Of a DNA stretch of 5,268 nucleotides, positions 1-4,874 are shown piece by piece. A model generated the notes under the pieces. That model worked only from the letters and a program-made list of their open reading frames with translations, had not been told where the DNA came from and did no database searches. The position numbers and the translations under genes were made by a program. The DNA comes from Deltaproteobacteria bacterium (GTDB lineage: Bacteria; Desulfobacterota_B; Binatia; UBA9968), in the NCBI GenBank assembly GCA_030620935.1, contig JAUXIP010000181.1, forward strand, positions 1 through 5,268, given 5' to 3'. How positions within the stretch are numbered: the first letter of the stretch is position 1; each line of letters begins with the position of its first letter.

Positions 1-1
1 G

Positions 2-271
2 CTGATCGACCGCATCGACATCGAGCGGAATACAGGCCGCGACCCTTATGACGCCGTCGTGGAGGCGACGGTGTCACGCTTCCGTCCCATCTGCATGACA
101 ACCATAACAACCATCCTCGGCGTGATGCCGCTCATCATCAGCCATGATCCCGTTTTCTATTCGCTTGCAATCATCATCGCCACCGGCCTCGGTTTTGGCA
201 CGGTGCTGACGCTCGGGGTGGTACCGGTGCTCTACTCCATCCTCTTTCGAGTGCCGATATTGGCTCGCTGA
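2..271 (+). CDS. RND-family efflux pump permease, C-terminal end (partial)
   Basis: The open frame enters from the left edge and gives 89 residues before TGA at 269-271. It begins LIDRIDIERNTGRDPYDAVV and continues with a charged stretch ending SRFRPI, then TTITTILGVMPL. This is the conserved loop and transmembrane helix 11 of AcrB-type RND permeases. A second hydrophobic stretch at about residues 58-82 of the fragment, with the conserved VPVLYSILF, is helix 12. RND permeases are proton-driven inner-membrane pumps that bind a periplasmic adaptor and an outer-membrane channel to expel drugs, solvents, lipids or metals. The match to the hydrophobic-substrate (HAE1/AcrB-like) type is by recognition, and the substrate cannot be read from this end. 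The protein stops about seven residues after helix 12, a short tail. The next gene is an outer-membrane efflux protein on the opposite strand, so the two are convergent rather than in one operon. Confidence 0.93.
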   Translation: MIDRIDIERNTGRDPYDAVVEATVSRFRPICMTTITTILGVMPLIISHDPVFYSLAIIIATGLGFGTVLTLGVVPVLYSILFRVPILAR

Positions 272-361
272 GGTAGGAAGCTAAGCCGCCTCGATCTAAC
301 GCACGCCATGTACCTCCGGCAAAGGCGGAAGCTTAATTTGCGATCAGCCTAAGGCTGACTG

Positions 362-377
362 GCCAGTTTACACTGGC
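362..377 (+). terminator. Hairpin after the RND permease gene, possible terminator
   Basis: GCCAGT (362-367) and ACTGGC (372-377) form a perfect 6-bp stem with a TTAC loop, about 90 bases after the permease stop. A smaller TCAGCC/GGCTGA hairpin (344-358) sits just before it. The T-run (397-401) comes 20 bases after the stem rather than directly behind it, so this is not a textbook intrinsic terminator. It could slow or end permease transcription together with the REP-like element. Confidence 0.25.
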
Positions 378-405
378 ACCAAAATCCACAAACCTCTTTT
401 TACTT

Positions 406-496
406 CCTCTCCCTCGATGGGAGAGGATAGAGGTGAGGGTGCCGATGATTTTTTCTGCCCCCTCACTCTTACTCTCTCCCCCCAGGGGAGAGAGAG
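406..496. repeat. REP/BIME-like element of two head-to-head hairpins
   Basis: The left unit contains CCTCTCCC (406-413), a 5-base loop, and GGGAGAGG (419-426), a perfect 8-bp hairpin, followed by a tail with GTGAGGG. The right unit contains CTCTCTCCCC (472-481), a 3-base loop, and GGGGAGAGAG (485-494), a perfect 10-bp hairpin, preceded by CCCCTCAC. The right unit is an imperfect inverted copy of the left one, so the whole forms a long inverted repeat around a T-rich centre (about 449-455). This is the architecture of a BIME, a pair of inverted REP units, and the CCCTCACCC-type tail is often seen in dispersed intergenic repeats of Gram-negative genomes. Its position between two convergent stops is typical. 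Multi-copy status cannot be shown from one window, and no RAYT transposase is present here. Confidence 0.65.
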
Positions 497-572
497 AACC
501 CTATGCAATCCATGCGCTGTACACATGGAAACTCTCCAATCACCACTCCCGCAAATGTTAAACTCTACGAGT

Positions 573-591
573 CTCCCAGCAGAGCTGGGAG
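573..591. terminator. Hairpin between convergent genes, possible terminator of the outer-membrane efflux gene
   Basis: CTCCCAGC (573-580) and GCTGGGAG (584-591) form a perfect GC-rich 8-bp stem with an AGA loop. It lies 16 bases beyond the stop codon of the leftward efflux gene, the right place for its terminator. On the minus strand no T-run follows the stem. On the plus strand a weak T-rich tail (TTCACCTTTGATT) follows. The hairpin is certain; the terminator role is inferred. Confidence 0.4.
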
Positions 592-607
592 TTCACCTTT
601 GATTAAA

Positions 608-2182
608 TTAGAAATCCGGCTTCCACTGAGGCGCATCATCGATTTCCTCGCGAGATAACAGATCGCCCCAGTCCGTCCTTTCCCGCATTTCTCGTTTGAT
701 CTCCGCGGGTATAAAGTCTTTGCCCTGACGGATTTCCCAACCACCTCCGAGCGCTTTGTAAACGGTGATCAGGTTTCGCGCTACATCGCCGCGGACTGTG
801 GAAAGCCGATCTTCCTGTTGGACAAGAAACTGTTGTGCGTCAAGGACCTCGTTGTATGAAATGGTCCCTTCACGATACTGGATCATTGATAGGTTGACCG
901 CCCGCTTGCTTGCCTGGACGCTTTCGGCAAGAAATTTCACTTGCTCTTGCGACCGAAGGAATGCCACGAGAGCATCCTCGACTTCCTGAGCCGCCCTGAG
1001 CACAGTTTCTTGATAATTGATTACCAGCTGCTGGAAGCGCGCGTCCTGTGCCCGAACATTGTTCTTGATCCTTCCGTAATTCAAAATGGGCCACTCAAAT
1101 GATGGTCCGACAAAATAGGTGAAACTGTTCGAATCGAAAAGATCTCCGAAGTTCGCTCTGTTGGACTGAATCCCGCCTTTCGCGCTCGACTCCAAGCCGA
1201 AAGAGCCTGTCAGCGAAAATGCCGGAAACAGATCGGCTTTGGCGATTCCAATCTGGGCGCTTTGTGCCGCCGCTTCAAGCTCGGCACGACGGATATCCGG
1301 GCGTCGCCGAAGTAATTCCGCCGGAATACTCACCGCAACTTCCGGGGGTGCGTTCGGAATAGGCTTCACGCCATCCAATATGTTCTGGAGATCACGGGGC
1401 GGCATGCCAAGCAATACGCTGAGCGCATTCTGCCCCTGACGAAGGCCGGTCTCCAGCTCCGGTATCCGGGATTCCGTGTCTCGCAGGAGAGATCTGGCCT
1501 GCGCCACATCAAGCTCCGTGACTGCTCCGCCACGGAACCGCGCATCTGCAATTTGTAGGCTCCGCGTTTGGATCTGAACGTTCTGACGAGCAAACTCCAG
1601 GCGTTCCTGAAAAGTGCGAATGAGAGAATACGTTGCCGCCACCTCTCCTAGCAAGGAAACCAGGACGTCGTCGTAGTCTGCGATCGAAGCCTTTAAGCTT
1701 GCCTCGGCGGACTCGACCCCGCGGCGAAAACGGCCCCAAAGGTCGACCTCCCATGCCACATCGAAGCCGGCACCAAAACCATAAAAGAATTTATCAGCCG
1801 CACTCGTATTGGCGGCGTTATCACTTAACTGGTTCGTGCCGATGTCGCCGCTGGCCTGCTGGAGCTGTGGATACTGGTTCCCGACGGCGACCCCTAACCG
1901 TGCCCGGGCTTCCAGGATTCTTAATCCCGCGATCCTCAGTGGCAGGTTTTGTTTGTACGCAGTGTCGACGAGGGAATTGAGCACCGGGTCACCAAACACC
2001 TTCCACCAGTTGCTGAGATCCGCCGGCTCGACCTTAATTTTCGGATCCTTTTCAATCCATTCCTCTGCCACTGGCGCCTTGGGCTTTACAAAATCCGGTC
2101 CGACCTTGACGCATCCGTTGATTAGCAGCGTCAAAATGATCAGGCCGGCTATGGAATTTTTGTTCAGCATGTTAGATAGCAT
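608..2182 (-). CDS. Outer-membrane efflux lipoprotein, OprM/NodT (TolC-like) family
   Basis: This 524-residue protein is the outer-membrane channel of a tripartite exporter. Residues 10-23 form a lipoprotein signal peptide ending LLINGC. Cys24 should be lipidated, although Asn at -2 is unusual. The mature start VKVGPDFVKP is typical. Two OEP halves follow. The first has WEVDLWGR (144-151) and FRGGAVTELDVAQAR (216-230). The second has RRRPDIRRAE (292-301), ADLFP (316-320), EWPILNYGR (363-371) and YREGTISYNEVLDAQ (436-450). The two parallel 'GG/GT...E.DVAQ' segments show the internal duplication. These trimers form a beta-barrel with a periplasmic coiled-coil tunnel. Length is slightly above the usual 460-490 because of a charged C-terminal tail (about 485-524). 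An in-frame TGA two codons upstream limits the start to 2182 or Met5 (2170); neither has a clear Shine-Dalgarno site. The convergent RND gene at the left edge is the likely partner. Confidence 0.95.
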   Translation of the reverse strand: MLSNMLNKNSIAGLIILTLLINGCVKVGPDFVKPKAPVAEEWIEKDPKIKVEPADLSNWWKVFGDPVLNSLVDTAYKQNLPLRIAGLRILEARARLGVAVGNQYPQLQQASGDIGTNQLSDNAANTSAADKFFYGFGAGFDVAWEVDLWGRFRRGVESAEASLKASIADYDDVLVSLLGEVAATYSLIRTFQERLEFARQNVQIQTRSLQIADARFRGGAVTELDVAQARSLLRDTESRIPELETGLRQGQNALSVLLGMPPRDLQNILDGVKPIPNAPPEVAVSIPAELLRRRPDIRRAELEAAAQSAQIGIAKADLFPAFSLTGSFGLESSAKGGIQSNRANFGDLFDSNSFTYFVGPSFEWPILNYGRIKNNVRAQDARFQQLVINYQETVLRAAQEVEDALVAFLRSQEQVKFLAESVQASKRAVNLSMIQYREGTISYNEVLDAQQFLVQQEDRLSTVRGDVARNLITVYKALGGGWEIRQGKDFIPAEIKREMRERTDWGDLLSREEIDDAPQWKPDF

Positions 2183-2230
2183 GGATCATTACTTGTGAGA
2201 GTGTTGAAAAACCATTAAAACATGGGGCGC

Positions 2231-2260
2231 AATATACGCGAAAGTGACCCTAAAACTCAA
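2231..2260 (-). promoter_or_regulatory. Candidate sigma70-type promoter for the outer-membrane efflux gene
   Basis: Reading the minus strand, TTGAGT (plus positions 2255-2260) is followed after 18 bases by TATATT (2231-2236). Transcription would start near 2224, giving a leader of about 40-55 bases before the start at 2182 or 2170. Having its own promoter fits a channel gene that is not in an operon with the pump. Confidence 0.45.
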
Positions 2261-2335
2261 CCCTCCCGGTTTGTCGCCGTCTCCCAACAAACAATTAGGG
2301 ACTCCTCCCGAACCTCTGCTCCTCGGCAAACTGGT

Positions 2336-2357
2336 ATTTTCGATCCCTATCAAAAAT
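2336..2357. promoter_or_regulatory. Inverted repeat in the divergent control region, possible operator
   Basis: ATTTTCGAT (2336-2344) and ATCAAAAAT (2349-2357) are inverted copies with 8 of 9 positions matching around a CCCT centre. The repeat lies 14 bases before the -35 box of the ATPase promoter and about 75 bases before the -35 of the leftward promoter. That spacing would suit a regulator binding upstream of the rightward promoter. No regulator gene lies in the window. Confidence 0.3.
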
Positions 2358-2371
2358 GGCCGTGAGTAATT

Positions 2372-2400
2372 TTGACAGCAGGTGAAAATTGCCGTATAGT
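2372..2400 (+). promoter_or_regulatory. Near-consensus sigma70 promoter of the ATPase gene (TTGACA-17-TATAGT)
   Basis: A perfect -35 box TTGACA (2372-2377) is separated by exactly 17 bases from TATAGT (2395-2400), which matches the -10 consensus at five of six positions. Initiation is expected 6-8 bases past the -10 box, at 2406-2408, which is on or just before the ATG at 2408. The message would then have little or no leader, consistent with the lack of a Shine-Dalgarno sequence. The TTG at 2372 that could be read as an earlier start codon is part of the -35 box and would not be transcribed. Confidence 0.75.
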
Positions 2401-2407
2401 CTCTATT

Positions 2408-3526
2408 ATGGCCACGCGCCGTCGATACCTTGACGCTCAAGTGCGCCGTGATCTCGCTCGCAAGATGGTGTTCCTCGCCGGACCCCGCCAGGTGGGGAAG
2501 ACAACTCTTGCGCGAAGCTTGCCGGGGGCATCCGGGGGTTATCTCAGCTGGGACGTGGTGGAGCACCGTGAGCGCATTCTCAAACGCGAGCTCCCCGTAT
2601 CCCGGTTGTGGGTTTTCGACGAGCTCCATAAGTACCGATCGTGGCGTAACTGGCTTAAGGGACTCTACGACAGCCGTAGGCGTGGTCAGAGAATTCTGGT
2701 TACAGGGAGTGCGCGGCTTGACTTCTATCGCTTCGGCGGAGATTCGCTTCAAGGACGTTATCACCTCCTGCGGCTTCACCCCTTCTCGGTGCGGGAACTC
2801 GGCATTAGAACTGCTGAAGAACTGGGTGATCTTCTCAAGTTAGGGGGTTTTCCCGAACCCTTTCTCGGCGGCTCCGAAGTCGAGGCACGTCGCTGGTCCC
2901 GCGATTATAGGAACCGGCTGGTTCGTGAGGACGTCACTGGGTTGGAGAGGGTGCAAGATTTGGGTAACCTAGAGCTGATGGCTCTCCGTCTCCCCGAGCT
3001 TGTGGGCTCCCCACTTTCCATCAATGCCCTGCGCGAGGACCTACAGGTAAGCCACAAGACTGTGGCGAGCTGGCTGCAGGTTCTCGAACGGCTATACGCT
3101 ATTTTCAGGCTGCCACCGTTTGGTGCCCCCCGAATCCGCGCGGTCAAGAAAGAGCAAAAGCACTACCAGTTTGATTGGTCGCTGGTGCCTTCGCAGCCGG
3201 CTCGTTTCGAAAACCTCATCGCCTCGCACCTTCTGAAGTGGGTCCACTTTGAGCAGGATGCGCGCGGCCGTGACATCGAGCTACGTTATTTTAGAGACAC
3301 GGACGGTCGCGAGGTGGACTTTGTCGTAGTAGAGGAGCGCCGGCCACGGTTGCTTGTGGAATGCAAATGGGCAGACGGCGAAGCTGATCCCAGTCTTAGG
3401 TACCTCAAGGCCCGGTTCCCGGACACGGAGGCGTGGCAAGTGTCAGCGACCGGCAGCAAGGACTATGTCACCCCTGAAGGAATCCGTGTTGGGCCGGCGC
3501 CTGCGCTGTTGGGCAAATTGATTTAA
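2408..3526 (+). CDS. AAA_14/DUF4143 ATPase with C-terminal PD-(D/E)XK-like nuclease domain
   Basis: A 372-residue protein with the full AAA_14 plus DUF4143 layout. The Walker A loop is GPRQVGKTT (25-33), Walker B is LWVFDE (67-72) and the sensor 1 strand is ILVTGSA (96-102). Family signatures follow: LHPFSVREL (123-131), GGFPEPFL (147-154) and DYRNRLVREDV (166-176). A winged-helix segment lies at about 200-238 (SINALREDLQVSHKTVASWL). The C-terminal part has FEN (267-269), REVDFVV (301-307) and LLVECKWA (315-322). Asp304, Glu318 and Lys320 make a PD-(D/E)XK-like set, with Glu268 a possible fourth residue. These proteins are common and patchily distributed with no agreed role; ATP-driven action on DNA is a guess. 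The start at 2408 follows from the promoter position, and the length fits the family. It stands alone: the leftward gene is divergent and about 450 empty bases follow. Confidence 0.92.
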   Translation: MATRRRYLDAQVRRDLARKMVFLAGPRQVGKTTLARSLPGASGGYLSWDVVEHRERILKRELPVSRLWVFDELHKYRSWRNWLKGLYDSRRRGQRILVTGSARLDFYRFGGDSLQGRYHLLRLHPFSVRELGIRTAEELGDLLKLGGFPEPFLGGSEVEARRWSRDYRNRLVREDVTGLERVQDLGNLELMALRLPELVGSPLSINALREDLQVSHKTVASWLQVLERLYAIFRLPPFGAPRIRAVKKEQKHYQFDWSLVPSQPARFENLIASHLLKWVHFEQDARGRDIELRYFRDTDGREVDFVVVEERRPRLLVECKWADGEADPSLRYLKARFPDTEAWQVSATGSKDYVTPEGIRVGPAPALLGKLI

Positions 3527-3694
3527 TTTCCTATGCGTTTTCAGACTAAAATAGAGGCTACGCCCAAGTTAGGGATACAAACCGCAGATGGACACAAACT
3601 TTTTTATCGGCCTGCATGGCCGAAAAGTGCCCGAAGGGTACTAGGAGTAGAATTCTACCTTGGTCTGCGTGAGTCCGCGGCTAACTTTTTCTTT

Positions 3695-3760
3695 AGACCC
3701 TAGTCCGAAGTCTATACAGACTAGAGACTGGGGACTACGGAATGGGGTCTGGAGTCGACT
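3695..3760. repeat. Nested inverted repeat with degenerate 7-base periodicity
   Basis: AGACCC (3695-3700) pairs with GGGTCT (3745-3750), and directly inside it TAGTCC (3701-3706) pairs with GGACTA (3732-3737), with AGTCT/AGACT (3709-3713/3718-3722) as an inner stem. The right part can also be read as heptamers from 3719: GACTAGA, GACTGGG, GACTACG, GAATGGG, GTCTGGA, GTCGACT. It looks like a decayed short tandem repeat or intergenic repeat unit; multi-copy status is not testable here. Confidence 0.5.
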
Positions 3761-3893
3761 TTTCGTGCTTGGGGTCGGCTACACAAGACAAAATAGAGTC
3801 AAGTATTGGATTTATCACCATTTTTATCACTTTCCACGCCTCAAGTCCTGGCCTAACACCCAGTAAATTTTTAGCTAAAAACTAGTATTCTTA

Positions 3894-3925
3894 CCAGTTG
3901 TAAAACTCTCCCCCCAGTTGTAAAA
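3894..3925. repeat. Tandem direct repeat CCAGTTGTAAAA, 20-base period
   Basis: The 12-mer CCAGTTGTAAAA occurs at 3894-3905 and again, identical, at 3914-3925. The 20-base period is about two helical turns, so both copies face roughly the same side of the DNA. They lie 58-89 bases before the hydrolase start and supply both boxes of a candidate promoter, which suits an operator for a dimeric regulator. Confidence 0.6.
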
Positions 3926-3926
3926 T
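3898..3926 (+). promoter_or_regulatory. Candidate promoter for the hydrolase gene (TTGTAA-17-TAAAAT)
   Basis: TTGTAA (3898-3903, four of six -35 matches) lies 17 bases before TAAAAT (3921-3926, five of six -10 matches). Start of transcription would be near 3933, giving a leader of about 50 bases. Each box comes from one copy of the tandem repeat. A weaker alternative is TTGTCT (3931-3936) with TATTGC (3954-3959), also at 17 bases. Confidence 0.4.
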
Positions 3927-3952
3927 TCCCTTGTCTAATATCACTGACACGC

Positions 3953-3976
3953 GTATTGCGCTAAAAAGGTATTGCG
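3953..3976. repeat. Short direct repeat GTATTGCG before the hydrolase start
   Basis: GTATTGCG occurs at 3953-3960 and 3969-3976, 16 bases apart, with a partial third copy (GTATT, 3976-3980) running up to the start codon. The only Shine-Dalgarno-like run, AAAAGG (3964-3969), lies between and into the copies, 13 bases before the ATG, which is long. A factor binding here could affect translation or transcription; this is speculative. Confidence 0.35.
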
Positions 3977-3982
3977 TATTCA

Positions 3983-4837
3983 ATGAAACTAAAAAAAGCT
4001 AAAATAAAGGTTGATAGGTTTCTGGTCCCGTACAGGGTCTATGGCGAAGCAAGCCAATTTATTATCTGCGTGAACGGTGCCCAGCAAACCATGGCGGCCT
4101 GGAAGTCAGTGGTATCCTACTTCTTCAAAGACTACACGCTGGTCGTATTCGACTTTCCAGGACAAGGACGATCTCAGATCCTCTCAGGCTCTAGTGAGGT
4201 CTCCCTGGATGAACAAGTCAGGGTCTTGCATCAAATCGTATCAGCTACGAACGGGAATGGGAGATCCCATGTGGTTGGCGCTTCCTGGGGCGGTATAATT
4301 GTCGCGGTCTTTGCCGCAAGGTTTCCAAACTTGGTGGATAAAATCATCCTGGCCAGCTTTGGTGTTAAGACAAGCGAGAAGATGTTGAAAGTCATAAGAG
4401 AAGGAAAAGAACTCTACGAGAAAGGAAAGGGAGACGAAGTCGCCGAACTAATCATTGAAAACTTTGGGCAGCGGCTGTCCGAATCCTACAAAAAGAAGAT
4501 TTGTCAGCAGTTTGAGAGTATAAAGAAGGAGCATTTTCGGACTTTCTATGCGCACGGGGGATTACTTCAAAATAGTCATAGTATCGATGAGGTTGTGGAG
4601 CTTAAGAATATCACTGCGAAGACATTAATCATCAATGGCGAACGCGATACGATTATGGATTTGGAAGACACCAAGATTGCATCAGCTCAAATTCCTGATT
4701 GCGAAACAAAAATCGTATCAGATGTGGGACACTTCCTGCATAACGAACGCAAGGATATTCTAGACATTTATAAAGAGTTTCTTTCCGGAGAGAGGGTGAA
4801 TCTTCAGGGGTCGGAGAAGAGGGGTATCAGTCCGTAG
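3983..4837 (+). CDS. Alpha/beta hydrolase, RhlA/PhaG-like (3-hydroxyacyl-ACP-using enzyme candidate)
   Basis: A 284-residue alpha/beta hydrolase without signal peptide, so cytoplasmic. The oxyanion-side loop is CVNGAQQTMAAW (29-40), followed by VVFDFPGQGRS (54-64). The nucleophile elbow is GASWGG (99-104) with Ser101, and the acid is Asp222 in INGERD (217-222). The catalytic base is His250 in GHFLHNE (249-255). The phrases NGA, ASWGG, ING..D....ED and GHFL..E are those remembered from Pseudomonas RhlA, which joins two 3-hydroxyacyl chains from ACP, and PhaG, which acts on 3-hydroxyacyl-ACP. The triad spacing nearly equals that of RhlA (Ser102, Asp223, His251). The subfamily call is made from memory without alignment, and a generic hydrolase remains possible. 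No RhlB glycosyltransferase or PHA gene is adjacent. The gene is more AT-rich than its neighbours, has a weak Shine-Dalgarno site, and ends 37 bases from a convergent gene. Confidence 0.85.
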   Translation: MKLKKAKIKVDRFLVPYRVYGEASQFIICVNGAQQTMAAWKSVVSYFFKDYTLVVFDFPGQGRSQILSGSSEVSLDEQVRVLHQIVSATNGNGRSHVVGASWGGIIVAVFAARFPNLVDKIILASFGVKTSEKMLKVIREGKELYEKGKGDEVAELIIENFGQRLSESYKKKICQQFESIKKEHFRTFYAHGGLLQNSHSIDEVVELKNITAKTLIINGERDTIMDLEDTKIASAQIPDCETKIVSDVGHFLHNERKDILDIYKEFLSGERVNLQGSEKRGISP

Positions 4838-4874
4838 TCTGAAGGCTAGAGCCTACAGTGTCCCTGCGTCTATC

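Larger units (their letters stand above)
272..607. other. Gene-free gap between convergent efflux genes
   Basis: This 336-base stretch holds no credible gene. From left to right it has two short hairpins just after the permease gene (stem 344-349/353-358 and stem 362-367/372-377), a REP-like double hairpin (406-496), and a third hairpin near the end of the leftward gene (573-591). A short open frame at 417-602 lies over the REP-like element, has low-complexity serine/proline/leucine content and is not taken as a gene. No tRNA, CRISPR or promoter signal was seen here. Confidence 0.7.
3527..3982. other. Gene-free, palindrome- and repeat-rich gap
   Basis: These 456 bases carry no believable gene; a 68-codon frame at 3660-3866 runs through the repeats and resembles nothing. 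In order it holds a TCGGCC/GGCCGA hairpin (3607-3623), a GTGCCC/GGGTAC hairpin with one G-U pair (3627-3641), a 12-bp palindrome GTAGAATTCTAC (3647-3658), a nested fold-back with heptamer periodicity (3695-3760), a TTTATCAC direct repeat (3811-3818 and 3823-3830), a 14-bp palindrome TTTTTAGCTAAAAA (3868-3881), tandem 12-bp repeats (3894-3925) and a GTATTGCG pair (3953-3976). No stem is directly followed by a T-run, so no intrinsic terminator for the ATPase gene is evident. Confidence 0.7.

Noticed and set aside
417..602. 61-codon open frame over the REP-like element
   Set aside because: The reading frame simply crosses the two hairpins; its low-complexity content reflects the repeat.
1633..2198. 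Overlapping plus-strand open frames inside the outer-membrane efflux gene
   Set aside because: They are antisense to a well-conserved OprM/NodT coding sequence and have arginine/proline-rich products typical of shadow frames.
2372..2407. TTG start extending the ATPase by 12 residues
   Set aside because: The TTG is the -35 box of a near-consensus promoter whose start site is at about 2406-2408, and the extra residues match nothing in the family.
2189..2779. 196-codon open frame on the minus strand across the divergent control region and the first part of the ATPase gene
   Set aside because: It is antisense to the Walker A and B regions of a clearly conserved gene, its product shows no family features, and it overlaps both promoters.
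3573..3598. ACCGCAGATGGACACAAAC-like segment resembling a widespread intergenic repeat word
   Set aside because: Only one imperfect copy is present in the window and no tandem or inverted partner was found, so it cannot be supported as a repeat.
3607..3623. TCGGCC/GGCCGA hairpin as an intrinsic terminator for the ATPase gene
   Set aside because: The T-run lies before the stem on the plus strand, and on the minus strand an A-run follows the stem; neither direction has the required downstream T-run.
3660..3866. 68-codon open frame in the gap after the ATPase gene
   Set aside because: It runs through inverted repeats, has no ribosome binding site and no recognisable composition or motif.
3894..3925. 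CRISPR-like direct repeats
   Set aside because: There are only two 12-base copies with an 8-base gap; repeat length, spacer length and number do not fit a CRISPR array.
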